A stretch of 64,000 bases of DNA from Ampullaceana balthica (GCA_944989445.1 CALYLW010000745.1:62001-126000); one strand, 5' to 3'. Shown: positions 12,176-24,224, counted from the first letter of the stretch. The notes: a model not told the origin generated them from the sequence alone. Translations and numbers: made by a program.

Positions 12176-12413
12176 CTGGCCAACAGTTTGGACGACACCT
12201 TCAACATCACTGGCCAACAGTTTGGACGACACCTTCAACATCACTGGCCAACAGTTTGGACGACACCTTCAACATCACTGGCCAACAGTTTGGACGACAC
12301 CTTCAACATCACTGGCCAACAGTTTGGACGACACCTTCAACATCACTGGCCAACAGTTTGGACGACACCTTCAACATCACTGGCCAACAGTTTGGACGAC
12401 ACCATCAACATCA
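12176..12413. repeat. 34-bp minisatellite made from DARS1 exon 5, exactly 7 copies
   Basis: In minus sense the unit starts TGATGTTGAAGGTGTCGTCC and encodes DVEGVVQTVGQ, the expected DARS1 segment before KIQSCTQQ. 238 bp is 7 x 34. The first copy has GAT in place of GAA. Six extra copies add 204 bp; the first extra copy puts TGA in frame right after the VGQ codons. Confidence 0.95.
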
Positions 12414-12439
12414 ATAATTGACTCAGCTGTTACTCTGTG

Positions 12440-12660
12440 TGAAATAGTAATAATAATAAATTGATAATTTATATAGCGCTGTACCCCAGTAAGAAACTGG
12501 GCACACAGCCCTGTACCCCAGTAAGAAACTGGGCACACAGCGCTTTACATAAAAATAACAACAAACATATAAGCATCAATGCATTCAATAAACATTCATA
12601 TCCTAACAATCACACTCTTAAATGTTTACAAAATATTAGATCCATTAAGCTTTTCTAACA
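12440..12660 (-). mobile_element. LINE 3' tail fragment
   Basis: The reverse complement of the ATT-tailed 3' ends seen at 32280 and 47110 (GCGCTGTG..CCCAGTTTCTTACTGGG, TATATAAAT). A 45-bp part with CCCAGTAAGAAACTGGGCAC is duplicated. It lies in the intron between DARS1 exons 4 and 5. Confidence 0.7.
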
Positions 12661-14543
12661 ATAATTGCTAACTTTAAGATAAATTTAAATGCCATTGTCA
12701 TCTGCATAGTTTTTTCTGCCAGCTATTGTTTTAAAAAATGATATGCTATTAAACTCTACTAGAAAATTTCAAAACTTTTTTATTTTAAAAAGCAAAGAAG
12801 AAAGTAAATTGCTTTTTTAAATTTTATTTTTATAAATTATATATTTAAAACATAACTTAATAGTTAAAATAAAACCCCATGATGATAAAAGCCAATCATT
12901 TTTAATTGAAATCTCCATTAGTTACATTGCTACTAAAATATGTGCACAATATCAGGAATTTTAAAGGCATCTAAAAGAATCTAGTTTTTATTTTTTTTAA
13001 ATATATATATATATTTATTTTATGATTATATTAGTTAAATTCTTAATGTACCTCCTTCCCCCATCCCCCTTTTATAAGGTTGGGTTTCATAATTTTGACC
13101 ATTTAGCTAAGACAGGGTTTTGGGTCACAAAAATATTTTTGGGGTCCAAAATATATTAAAAATAATTGTTTACCTATGGTGCTTCATAAATATTTCATTA
13201 TTTTTGCTAAACGCGATTACCCAGATATGAACTTGATCATTTGTTTACTAATGGTCTCACTCTGCATTGCAATGACTTGAACTGTCCATTTCTGCTGCCT
13301 GATAACAAAGAAACACTGTCTGCCTTTGTGGAGAAAAGATACTTGTTTTGATCATTTTAAAAAATTGACTTATAAAATTTAATTTAACTTATTATACAAA
13401 GAAAAAGCTGAAATATTTTTTGATATCAGCATAGCTATCAACCATAAGAGTTATTTTTAGATGCCTTAAAAATGTTCTTAACCTCAAATTTAATGGGAAA
13501 AAAATGCTGTCTGGAAACATATTGTACTCTTCTGTTAGTGCTTATTTTTTTTATGATGGCAAAAGTACCTTTGCTGCCCAAGTATGCAATCTGCCCTTAA
13601 CCCAAACAGTCTGTCCTGAAAGACTTGGCTGCAGTTCTGAGACTTTGTACAACCCACGCTGAAGTCTCTCCTGTGACTGATTGAGAGGTAAAACACCATA
13701 GCGGCCTTTGGAAGTGTCCTATTTATGTATGTCCCCTGGCTGTGTGAACACAATAAAGTATTCATTTAGATCATTTTAAACAACAGACACTATTTTTGCT
13801 TATTGCCATAAAGCCAAAAGTAAGTCCAGGAGAAATCAAATGAATTGGTAATGTTAAACTGGTATAAACAATCCTACTAAGAATAAATACAAACCCCAAT
13901 CATAGATTTTTAAAATAACAAACTAAGGTTGTTAACAGTTATCTCGCCTGTATTAGCCTATCAGCTGGAGTTAATCTTTTGGTGTGTCAAAACTTAAAAC
14001 AACCATTCAGTTTCAATGTAAATATACTTCCGGCAAATTAACGAATGAAAAAAATATATGGCTGAACACCAATGTGGTGACATCAAACCACCTTGCCTTT
14101 GATGTCATCATCGTACGACACGAGTTGAGTGTTGCTAAATATGATAAATTCTCTTGTTGGAACATTAACCTGATACTGCTAATGAACTGTTAACTGTTGT
14201 TTTTTTAAATGGTTTATAGGTTCTTAAAAAAAAGGGATCTTAACAACCTTGTAATATACCATATTCAAATTAAGAATTAATTAAGTCTAAGGATTATTTA
14301 ACAATTAACAAGTGTACAATAAACACCTCTTGGTCTTGGTTATCTTGCTTTTTTGTACTGGGCCTTTTCTGCTTCTTTTTGTGCTTTCTTGAGGGCTTTT
14401 TTAGAAATGGGCACGCCATCTGGCCTGTAAAGATTTAACAAAGATTTATTGACATAATTGTTCTAAGCTTCACATATAATTTAAAAAGCACGCAGTACTT
14501 ATTCTTACCCTACTTGCTCTTCAACACTCATAGGCTTGGTCAT

Positions 14544-14620
14544 TATTTACCGGAAGTCTAATAATAGACTCGATCTATAACTAGGTCACCGCCTGAGGTG
14601 CCGTAAGGTCAAGTAGTGAA
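14544..14620 (-). promoter_or_regulatory. probable DARS1 promoter region
   Basis: Directly upstream of the ATG, in minus sense, is GACTTCCGGTAAATA. CTTCCGG is an ETS/GABP-type site common at start sites of housekeeping genes. No TATA box is clear at the expected distance. This is an inference from position and motif. Confidence 0.4.
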
Positions 14621-14739
14621 TATTTATTCATAACTATTAGAGGGAATGCGCTCATTGAAATTATCTAAAACTTGTTCAAAAGCTTGATTTTATAGAATTT
14701 TAAAGAAAAATATAAGGTCATATTATTTGATATATTATA

Positions 14740-15510
14740 ATAATGCGAAATAGAGCTTCCTTGCGAGAGTGAATTTAATATTAATATGTAAATATACAGA
14801 CTATACTTTTTTTATTTTTAGTTCATTCGCTCATTCGTCCGAGAATTTTATACATTCAAATCAAATACTATTTACTTCTAAAACGTATGATGTAATTATA
14901 ATTAAAATCATAATCTTAGTGTAAGTTTATTACTAATAAATACTAAGGCATATATAATTTATATGAACCAACGAAAACAATTTATATTAAATATAAGTTT
15001 GTTAGCACTAGTGACTAGTACACTCTAGGCTAGGACTAGTGGCGACGGCCGGAACGACCGCTTACACTTTCACTCATCTTAAATAAATGCTTAGGCCTAG
15101 GCTTATTTATTTAAATAAAATATCAATAGATGGTTATATTATGTAATATTATATTATGCGAAATGGAACGTCCTTGCGAGCATGAATTATGTAAATGAAT
15201 TAGTGACTCTGCATCTGCTCTGACTCTAGTAATAAGTTAGTAGTAGTTAGTAGTAACTAGTTCTAGTTGCTCGTTCGTCCATGAAGTTTATTCTTTCGTA
15301 CTATGATGTAATTATAATTAAAGTCATAATCTTAGTGTAAGTTTATTACTAAAGGCATATATTTTTATAAGGCAAGGGCCAAGGAAAACAATATTAAAAT
15401 ACATATATGTTAATAATTGACTACGCTAGGACTAGTGTTTACCGTAGTTACGAATATGAACGCTTACACTCATCTTTAAATAATTTAAAATACTATGTTA
15501 CGGCTTATTT
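14740..15510. repeat. diverged tandem duplication of about 410 bp upstream of DARS1
   Basis: Two blocks share the order TCCTTGCGAG (14759, 15172), then ATGATGTAATTATAATTAAA (about 14887, 15302), then CATAATCTTAGTGTAAGTTT, then GGACTAGTG, then CGCTTACACT..CATCTT. Spacing is consistent throughout, so this is one segmental duplication with later indels. Confidence 0.8.
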
Positions 15511-15956
15511 ATTAAAGTTTTAAGTCTTCGACATTTTAATAACTTTTTTCGGCTGCAAAACTGAGTGAGAAGAAATATCTTTTTTGTCCAAAATAGCACC
15601 TGGAACATCGTTTTCAGATAGCACTATAACACTATTAAACACACTGTTGCTAGCCATGTTTGAGAAAGTTTGACCTTACTGACAACGAAGAGCCTAAAAA
15701 TAGATATGACCGAATGGCCTATGACGCGTTGGGGTCACAGAAATGATCAAGCCTATTGTATATTTTGTAAACAAATTGTCCACACTTTCTACTCAGAATC
15801 AATCTGTTGTAATTGACAGCAGTGCTGCCAGTGACAAATTTGGGAAAAACCTAGCCAACAAGTCGAAAAAAACCTAGATCCGAAAGAACAAACCTAGACT
15901 GGCTATATATATATAAAAAAAAATTAAAAACCCAACAAATATGACGTCATACATCT

Positions 15957-15981
15957 TCTCTCTCTCTCTCTCTCTCTCTCC
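15957..15981. repeat. TC dinucleotide microsatellite
   Basis: An uninterrupted TC run of about 12 units. Confidence 0.95.
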
Positions 15982-16077
15982 ACAAAAAAAGCCGTATTTC
16001 ATATTTGAAAATTACCTTGTTTCAAATCATTTTATTGACATTTAAGTGTGTATTTAGTGTGAGCTACAGTCTAATAC

Positions 16078-16940
16078 AGGGGTGTCCAAACTTTTTGCAT
16101 GGCGGGCCAAATTTCTTGAAATAAAGACCTTCGCGGGCCGGACTAAAATTATATAAAAATGACAACAAATGACGTCACGCGATTTTTGCCAATTTTTTAC
16201 GGTCACGCGTCGTCCCAAAAACTTACACCCCCCCCCCTCTAAAATACGTCACAAATCTTTGACACCCCCCAAAAACAAAATTAATTAAAAAAAATAATAA
16301 CAACCCCCCAACAAAAAAAAACACACTGAACATATCTACACATAATCCTATTCAGATCATTTTTAGACACTTGTCATGCTTGTAAAACTCACCAGTAGCA
16401 TTTTCGGGGTGGGTGGTGGGGGGGGGGCTAAAGACGCTCCCCCAAATCCCCGAGTCATGTGAGCAGGACCTAGAGTCTGGGGTTGGGTAACGCACTCATA
16501 AACTTGTATATTTTGGCCCAAAAAATCGACGACTTTTGCCATGAGAGAACCAAGCGGAGCGGCGGTTTAATCACAAATGCTTTAACGTCAACATCAAACG
16601 AAGCAGTGTAACAATTTCATATGTAATCTTGTGGATTCTCAAACTTAAGGATTATAATTAGATTTAATTTTCGTGTCTTGATAGCTTATACCAACCAGCG
16701 TCTGATGGCCTACCGACCGGCACATTGAGAAGCACTGATTTTATTTTTTTTTAAAGGGGGGGAAAAAGTCATTAAATAAATTGTAAGCGACCAAATATTT
16801 CAGTGGAAGTTTTATTTAAAGTTACCCTTTTGATGTGACGTCACATTTCTTCAACCCCCCTCCTCCCCCTTGTCACGCATCGTCACAAAAGTGTGACCCC
16901 CTCCCCACCTAGGTGCGTGACGTCATTTATGGACGGCCCT
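16078..16940. mobile_element. composite of degraded MITE ends
   Basis: It starts with a hAT-like end, CAGGGGTGTCCAAACTTTTT. It contains several GACGTCAC/GTCACGC segments and finishes with ACGTCATTTATGGACGGCCC, the same end as the elements at 56165 and 25140. An end near 16725 reads TTGAGAAGCACTG. The borders of the separate insertions cannot be resolved by eye. Confidence 0.45.
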
Positions 16941-17765
16941 TAAGTTGAGAAGTTTTTATAGCAAAATTTTAATGTGAAGAAGTGAAACTGAGATCTTGAA
17001 TGCAGTAAATAGTTGAGGTCAGGCTCAATGCCACTGGTTTTGATACGTATGATATCATGTAGGTGAGAGTCACTTATTCTTGCCCTCACACGGTTCTTGT
17101 TAAAATTAATAACTGAAAATGTCTGCTCACACAAGTATATCGAGCCAAATAAGCTGAGCATTTTCTTATCAAATGTTCGAATCTCTTTGAATCTCTCTTT
17201 ATCAAGCTGTCGGTAAAAGTAGTTGAGAGAAAGCTGTTGTCTGCTGGGAATTTCATTATCACTTTTGCAACTCAATGAGTTCCAACTGCAGATTGCCTGA
17301 AGCATTATCAGGGTCAACAGAGAAAGGTGAAGAAAATAACATGATGTCCTTTTCAATAGTTGCAAAGTCCTAAAAGCGTCTTATCTTATCTTATCTATAC
17401 AGATGCTCCTTCTATGCAGAAGATTAATGCGTCCACAGACCATGACAGATGATCTGTTGGCAAGTGATGCAGCGTTCACAGGCCACGGCTTTGTGGGTTC
17501 CACGCATTACCCAGCCGCCTAACTAGTGTTAGGTACCCATTCGGAGCTGGGTGACTCCTAGGCCCCGGATACAAATCCTTGCCTTCACATGGATTCGAAC
17601 CCGTGACCATAGTAACGCCAGTCGAGCGCGCTGCCACTCGACCACCACGTCTTTGAAATTCATCAGCCAGGGATGTGATATCTGCAACATACCTCTGCAT
17701 TTGCTCATTGAAACTTCTTTCTGGGAATTTTCATCAAAAATTCTTTTACAAACTCGCCATCAGTA
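16940..17765 (-). mobile_element. hAT transposase relic (C-terminal dimerisation region), split by a SINE
   Basis: The minus strand reads FGSIYLCEQTFSVINFNKNR followed by RARISDSHLHDIIRI, the hallmark C-terminal block of hAT transposases of the GTF2IRD2/ZBED-like group. Upstream, after removing the SINE at 17380-17653, come SLADEFQRR and a PFTDGEFVKEF-like segment. The frame shifts near 17260-17370. It is a dead copy. Confidence 0.85.
17380..17653 (-). mobile_element. tRNA-derived SINE (family 1)
   Basis: In minus sense the head has an A box TGGTCGAGTGGCAGCGC and a B box GGGTTCGAATCC. A body with GGGTACCTAACAC and GGGTAATGCGTGGAACCCAC follows, ending in GATAA repeats. Further copies in the same orientation are at 26080 and 40272. 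It sits inside the hAT transposase relic, so it is younger than that element. Confidence 0.85.
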
Positions 17766-19202
17766 AATGGATTGCTGCCAAAATGATGACATCATTCAAA
17801 TATCGGCCATATTGCTAATTGAATGTGATGTTGTATGATCAGAATGAGTTTCTCTCTTCCATTTGACTAGAAAAAGTTTCGAGGAAGAAAAAAATTATTA
17901 TTGTTATTAGTGTTTTATTGGGGGGTTTTAATGATACTTCTTCAATAATTTTATTTGAAATTTTGAACGCAAAATTTTAAGAACTTTGTTTGGGGTTTGT
18001 TTATTTCTTTATGTATATTTTTATTTTAAAAACATATATTAAAAAAATGTTTATTACAGATAATACTGATAATAATTTGAAAAGTCTCTTATATCCCATT
18101 ATATTAACACTTATGACAAACTTAAACAATCAATCTATCATCTATCTATATATAATCAGTAATCATCTCAAATATGCATCAAACAAAAATTATAAAAGTA
18201 ACTGATATATAATTTAATATAAATAATTATAGAGGTTTGATATAATTACTGTTTTAACCGATGTATCGATACCAAAATAGATATGTGTTTAATTTCTCAC
18301 GCAATACCCACGAAAACGTGTAAAATGCGAGCATGATTCACTCCTCAAAAAACCCTACTTCCAATACTCCCATCCGTTTCTGCTTTATATTTCTCACTTA
18401 AAATCCACTTCTAATAAAAAGTTAAATGAAATCAATTTTGTACTTAGATCACTTCTTTAACACGTTTAAGCTATCTAATAAAATATATAAGACACAATTT
18501 TTAAAAAATTCTTAAAATTCTATTTTGGCCTTGGTGCTTGTACTGTAAAAATGTAATGTGTATTTTTAAGAACAGAAAAGTTTAGTCCGTAATAATAATA
18601 GGATAGGGTACCTGCCAAAATGGATCAACGGTCATTATTCCACAATAAGGCCTGCCTCTATTTCACTAGCCACGTTTGGGTATGATTTATCGCAAAATAT
18701 AAGTGTTGACTCAATAAGATCAAATGAAAATGTAAGCTATGGTTGAAAGTAATAGAGATTTAAATTATAACTATTCTCACTTTTTTGTCCCGTGTTACTA
18801 AGATTGAGAACCATTCTGTAATCCATATAGTTATAGTTGACTAAGTTGATATAAAAGACGTTTGCTTCATGCTGTTTAAACGCACTTACGTCTTAGAATT
18901 TAAGATAATATTAAAAATAGTAATATGCATTTTCTAAAAAAAATTTTTTTGTATAATAGTCATATTTGTTAATCACTGAATATATATAGTAATAGTTAAA
19001 GTAAAGCAGTAGTAAAATGTATATTATTATCGCATGGGGAAAAGACTGTGTATTTGTGTGTGTGTGTGTGTGGAGGGGGGGGACTGCGGAAATTCTAGTT
19101 GAATTTTGGACTGTGAATATAATTTTTTTAAGTATAGAATGCTGTGTATTAAGAATACAATTGAGAGAAACTCTGGTAGTTAGTAGGGTCAGCCAAATTT
19201 CA
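17766..19202. other. AT-rich intergenic DNA
   Basis: No gene, splice-linked frame or clear repeat; a GT microsatellite lies near 19055. Confidence 0.4.
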
Positions 19203-19210
19203 TGTGTAAC

Positions 19211-19393
19211 CAGTGGTGTAGTCCTAAAAAAGAGTTGGGAGGGCTCTCTTTTTTCACATTTTTCACGTGGAGTATTTTTCTTAAAGGTACACGTTCTACA
19301 ACTAACAAAGCCTGTAACGGATTGAAGTTAATTGAAATTGCATGGCCTCCATGCAGGGTGGGCGCGCCCTGCCAACCCTCCACTACACCACTG
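19211..19393. mobile_element. hAT-type MITE with 8-bp target duplication
   Basis: Ends CAGTGGTGTAGT and ACTACACCACTG are inverted. The flanks 19203-19210 and 19394-19401 are both TGTGTAAC. 183 bp, non-coding. Confidence 0.92.
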
Positions 19394-19993
19394 TGTGTAA
19401 CCTATCATCATGGACAATCATGCTCCTAATTTATAGAAAATGATTTCACACATCATACAATAATAGATATTTTAAGTGAAGATCAGCTAATTTTTAGGGA
19501 TTTTTTAAAATAAATTTTGTAAAATTATAATTTTATAACTTTTTATTTTTTAAAGAATGAACTATTTTCATCTTCTTTTAAATTTGACCCATATTCATAT
19601 GATCGTTGTTTGGGGACTTTTCCTGCCTTTCACCTTCTGCCCTTCTGATCTTCTCACCTGCAATTTAGCATTGACAGGAAGAGAAAAGTTCACATACCTT
19701 AATACTGTAATCTCAGTAAAGTCAAAGCTCGTTACAAACAACCATTACACTTACAAGATAAATGGGGAGGTGGCGGTTGGGGAAAGGAACCATAAATAAC
19801 AAAAATGAGTTGGAACCGCCATACAGACAGTTGTCGATCAATGATAGGCTATTGCTTATCACTGAGACACTGACTTGAAAATCCTAGAATCATTTCGTAG
19901 ATCTACGGGTGTAGAGATTCGCAGGTTGAGACCCGCTGACTCACACGTCTTATCTTATTGTTCCCTTCGTTTGAGACAAATGACATGTACAGG

Positions 19994-20142
19994 CAGTGGC
20001 AGATTAAGTGGGGTGCTGATCGGGCTAAAGATGATTTAAGGAGCCCAAACTTATTATATTGTAGGCCTATAATGAAGGTGGTTGGACCGGGCTCTAGGTG
20101 GAATTGAAGCCAGGGGCCCCGTGCAATCTTAATCCGCCCCTG
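19994..20142. mobile_element. hAT-like MITE
   Basis: Inverted ends CAGTGGCAGATTAAG and CTTAATCCGCCCCTG enclose 149 bp. The flanks do not show a matching 8-bp duplication, so the copy is older or its border is shifted. Confidence 0.6.
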
Positions 20143-22499
20143 GGTATGGGGATCTTGACTCATAGTGGACCAATAATATAACAAAGAAGCGTGTAAGGGG
20201 GGATAGCGTAGTGTATAGGACGGGGATTTGAGTATCTTTTATTATAAATATTTTAAATATATATACTATTATATACACAAACTGCGTTAATTTGTTATTA
20301 AAATGTTGAGCTTCAAGAGAAAGAATTCACAATGATAATGGGAAGAGAATCCAGTCCATTTTTAATAGAAGGATTCTTGAGATTCACTGGCCTGGCAGAA
20401 TGATCGACTCCTGCTCCTCGTGGATGAATAAGCAGCAAAAGTAATGTAAAGAAACAATAATTGAAACCATTGTTAAATAATTTATGTTCCATTTGTTCTC
20501 ATTGGCGGAAAAACTAACAAAAAACGTTAAGTAATTAAACTTTTCAACAATATGGCTATGAAATAGAATTACATGTATTAGGAATTTTTTTTTAAAAATC
20601 ATGATTTGAAGCATTCAATTACAAACAATTCTTATACTTATACTCAGCATTGAAACCATCTCATGCTTATGTACTTAGGTTGTACCCATCACACATATTT
20701 AGGACAAAGCACCGTAACATGGCTATGTGTACATTTGTTCTAACCTGCGCACACATACTTTGGGTAGCGCACTGTCACAAGTCAAAGTCCTGCACAAAGT
20801 GCATTATCGTAACATGTTCATGTCATTTAGTGTTACCCTCTGATAAGGTGCCCGTAGGTTTATACAGCACGTGTGCACGTCTTAGGTGTAAGCCTCTCAT
20901 ATGGTATCGATAGGTTTATACCGCCACATTTCCATGTCCTTAGGTTATGCTGATATAAGCAATGATCTGCGATGTATTTTTTGTCGTTCCGGCAATCATA
21001 TTCATTACTAGCTATTTTAAGTTCTTTTCATTCCAATATTTCATTACATATTGTTTCTTTTTGTTAAAACTTGATTGACAGTTTAATATTTTATTAAATA
21101 AATCTTCAAATATAAGCTAATTCTATTTCAAAACCATGTCCATAATTTTTTTTTAAAAAATGACTATTTATTTACAGTTCAGCCAATAAAGAAAAGAAAA
21201 CTTAATTATTTACAACTTGTGATTAGCTAAACAAATAAAGAAATAACTGTAAAGTGTAAAGATATAATCCAGAATGCTATATAATTCATATCAATATTAG
21301 CAGATGTCGATCTTTAAAGACAAAAATAATGAAAGACATAATTATCATGATGGCGATGGTGGGGGCAAGGTTAGAGCAGGAAGTGGATTTAAAATTAAAT
21401 GTTCCTAGCTGCAACATGAAGGATTATTGTTTTCTTGATAGTTTATTGGCTTTAACTTTAGAATCGTGCTGCTTAAAATGTGGGATCACAGAGTAAAAGT
21501 TAAAGGTTTTTGAAAACCCCCACCCAAAAGTGAAGTTCGCGTAACGTAATTTCACTGATTTCATTAATTCGACTTTGCTATTTATTGGCAGAGATAGCGT
21601 TAGGAGTTATATTAATTGGCGCCCATGGTAATGCATCAATGAAACGCCTTGTAGCCTACCAGCAGCAAGGTTATTGGAAAATACTTGCTGCCAAAGTTAG
21701 TAATTTTATGAACAGTGCATGTTGCCATGTTGGATCCTCTTCAGGCGAATCCTAATTTTATATTCATCAACAAAACATTTTTTAAACTTCAAAGTATCCA
21801 TTAGGTTAGTTTACACTGAATTTTCTTGTAAGTCATGCTAAATAAAGTTAAGAATATCTAATGATAATCAAACTTTTAGATTTGAACATTAAGATTTAGA
21901 TTTTAGAAAATGGAAGAATAAAATAAAAATTAATTGTGTATAGTCTGCTAGTTTTAATAGAGTGACCTCCCTTTAAATAAAAAAAAATTGAAAGTGATAT
22001 TTTATATTCGCCTTATACCAACACCTTCATTTAATGGAACTGTTATTTTTATTATGGATGTCGAGTTCTAAATAAAAAAATAAAAGGAATAAGAAAAAAT
22101 AATAAATAGAAAATTTTCTTTGAACAAACTTTGTACACATTCAAAGCCCATAAACTAATCGTTTCCAATGCGGGTTGCATAAAAATAATAAATAATATAA
22201 AAGCCCAAGTCACTCCCTGTTGGGAAGGATGTGGAACTCTGAGGAACGATTTACAACAGTGACGCCTCTGGTAAAAAAGAGTATGAACAATCTTCAATGC
22301 TATCAACAACAAAATAGAGAGAGAAAAGGGCGTCACTTTGATAAAGGGACATCACCAAAAAAGTATTCTCCCCGAGACAAAAGTTTCAAGGTTGAGGTAT
22401 TTCTGGTAATCATTGACAAACTTTCTTAAGCCTAAGCCCTACAACATTGGTTAGGTGCATATAATTTAATATAAATACATCCATGAGAAATTTGGCTTT
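20143..22499. other. gene-poor AT-rich DNA
   Basis: The stretch 20650-20940 has a weak internal repetition (CTTAGGT..TACC and GGTTTATAC motifs) that may be an old tandem array. Nothing else is supportable. Confidence 0.35.
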
Positions 22500-23075
22500 C
22501 TTACAAACCTAACTGAGCTCAGCACTTTCGCCACCCGATGGGCAGCAGCCAAGTTAATGGAAGAACATTCAAGTGATTTCGAAGAAGGGGTCGGGTAAAT
22601 CCGAAGCAACCGTTTCGTCCCCCTCAATTTACTAGCAACGCCATCGAGCGGTGCCGGTTTAGGGCCAGGAGCGCCAGTACGGATTAGCAAAAAGTGCCGC
22701 GAAGAACGCATTGGACGCCAGCTCTCAGGAAACCTTCCAGTGGGGGTTGCACCCTAGGTAGGTCTTTGATGATCCCCCGGTCTGCGGCGGTCCTAACCAT
22801 GGAGACCCGTGTGCTTTGCCGGGATGGCGCCAAAGTGGTAGCGGGTCGTAGTAGGAAATTCCATCACCTCCTTGTGAGGGCAACTTAGTGGGAGGCATCT
22901 TCGACTGTATGTCCTATGCCCAGGTGGCCGCTTCAGAAGCGACCAATTTTTTTTTGAGGGGGGGGGGTTTCTCAGCTGTTACGTCCCTTTGGTGGCCAGA
23001 TGGCTAAGGTGGTCTTCCTGGAAGACCCATAAAGAGCACTAGGCTCGGGGCTTCTGATTTTCTTCCACATGTATG
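22500..23075. other. GC-rich island of unknown origin
   Basis: Base composition changes sharply from AT-rich flanks to about half GC. The block includes GCCACCCGATGGGCAGCAGCC, GATCCCCCGGTCTGCGG and GGTGGCCAGATGGCTAAGG. It has short open frames but no recognisable protein. A transposon 5' region is likeliest; a SINE-type head is possible near 22990. Confidence 0.3.
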
Positions 23076-24224
23076 TTTATGAGTGATTTCGAAGACTGCA
23101 TACCTTCAGAATTAGTCCAATTTTCAGAACTCTTAAAAAAGTTATTGTCCAGCCCCAGGCTCAGGGTAAGGAACAGGAATTAGCACAAAGCGAAACTCAA
23201 AAAACTTGCACAGAGCTTAAAATGTTGTTGCTTTTGAATGAGCTATATTTCACACAGTCCTTTACAAATGTACACATCGCACTTCGCATCTATCTTTCAA
23301 TGATGACATCAAACTGCAGCTGAGAGAGATCCTTTTCAAATTTGAAAAGAATATATAATGAGTTAGAATTTGCATGGGACGAAAATGGCTGAATATGCTC
23401 TCTCTAATGAGCATTGAAAAGGAACTTGTAAGCTTACTCAGCTTTATTGACTTGATTGAAAACTTCGCCATTTGAAAAATTCGCAAACGAAAGTTGTAGG
23501 TTGAAATAATAATCATACATATTTTTCAATAATTTTTGTTATTTCAAATAAAGAAAAGAATTCGTTACCTCATGATTTTTTTTAAAATACGGAATAACGC
23601 GTAATACTATTCTTTACGGGGGCGCGTTCGTAAGCACTAAACAGCGTAAGTCTGGATGGGACCGTCGTAACCGGAGGACTACCTGTATATAAACATGCAT
23701 ATCTAATATATATGCTTTCACGCCTTTAATAAATATATATATAAAAAATATTAACGCAAAGACATTGAAATCATAATTTTCCTCAAGAAAAACATCAACA
23801 AAGAAAACCCATCTTTTTATTTTTTTTTCTTTTGGGGTGGGGGGGTGGTGATAAAATCGTATTCCCCCCCCACCCCACTGTGGTGGAGGGAGTCGTGAGG
23901 TGGGATTCGTTCATGCTGTCGGTGTGTCCAAGCCCAAATGGCTTTATATCTTTTAAAACAGAAGACACTGCCTCTTTCATTCCAGCCTTTTTTAAAGATC
24001 TCTCTGCTGCGACTATTTCTTTTCTTTTTTTTTCCTAATTTGTTTTAATGTTGTTGGTGTGTTGGGACTGTTTTATTATTGCAAGTTAACTGATTTTTTT
24101 AAAATAAGAATTTTCGCGTTTAACGTATTTCATTGTATTTCTTAATTTCTTTCTAGATTTTAAAAAATTGTCATCTTTTGTTTTCTGACATAAAATCGTA
24201 CACAGTAAAATTTTAGGCTCGGGT

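Larger units (their letters stand above)
6209..14543 (-). pseudogene. DARS1: cytosolic aspartyl-tRNA synthetase, intron-containing decayed copy
   Basis: The normal protein charges tRNA-Asp in the cytosol. Exon remnants in order on the minus strand: 14543-14509 (MTKPMSVEEQVG), 14424-14349 (lysine-rich, PDGVPISKKALKKAQKEAEK), 13739-13569 (YGVLPLNQSQE, TVWVKGRLHT), 13323-13221 (RQCFFVIRQQKWTVQ), 12434-12128 (VGQKIQSCTQQDVELHIQQ), 11408-11334 (SAAEPRLPLL), 10883-10770 (TVNQNTRLDNRVLDLRT), 10410-10276 ([21 protein letters not shown]), 8156-8001 (VFRAED, NTHRHLTEF), 6546-6517 (FAAEPFK), about 6349-6209 (MLRQAGIEMGDEEDLSTPN). Most junctions are GT-AG and in phase. Damage: TAG in exon 3; exon 3/4 one base out of phase; TGA created by tandem copies in exon 5; frameshift plus TAG in exon 7; the exon for EIQTPKI missing; TGA in motif 2 and a 17-bp duplication in exon 9; motif 3 end absent. 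Exon 2 hits TAA unless a GC donor is used. Confidence 0.85.

Noticed and set aside
11566..12421. Several open frames of 80-220 codons on both strands
   Set aside because: They are rotating frames of the exon-derived 46-bp and 34-bp arrays; only one unit of each corresponds to real DARS1 coding sequence.
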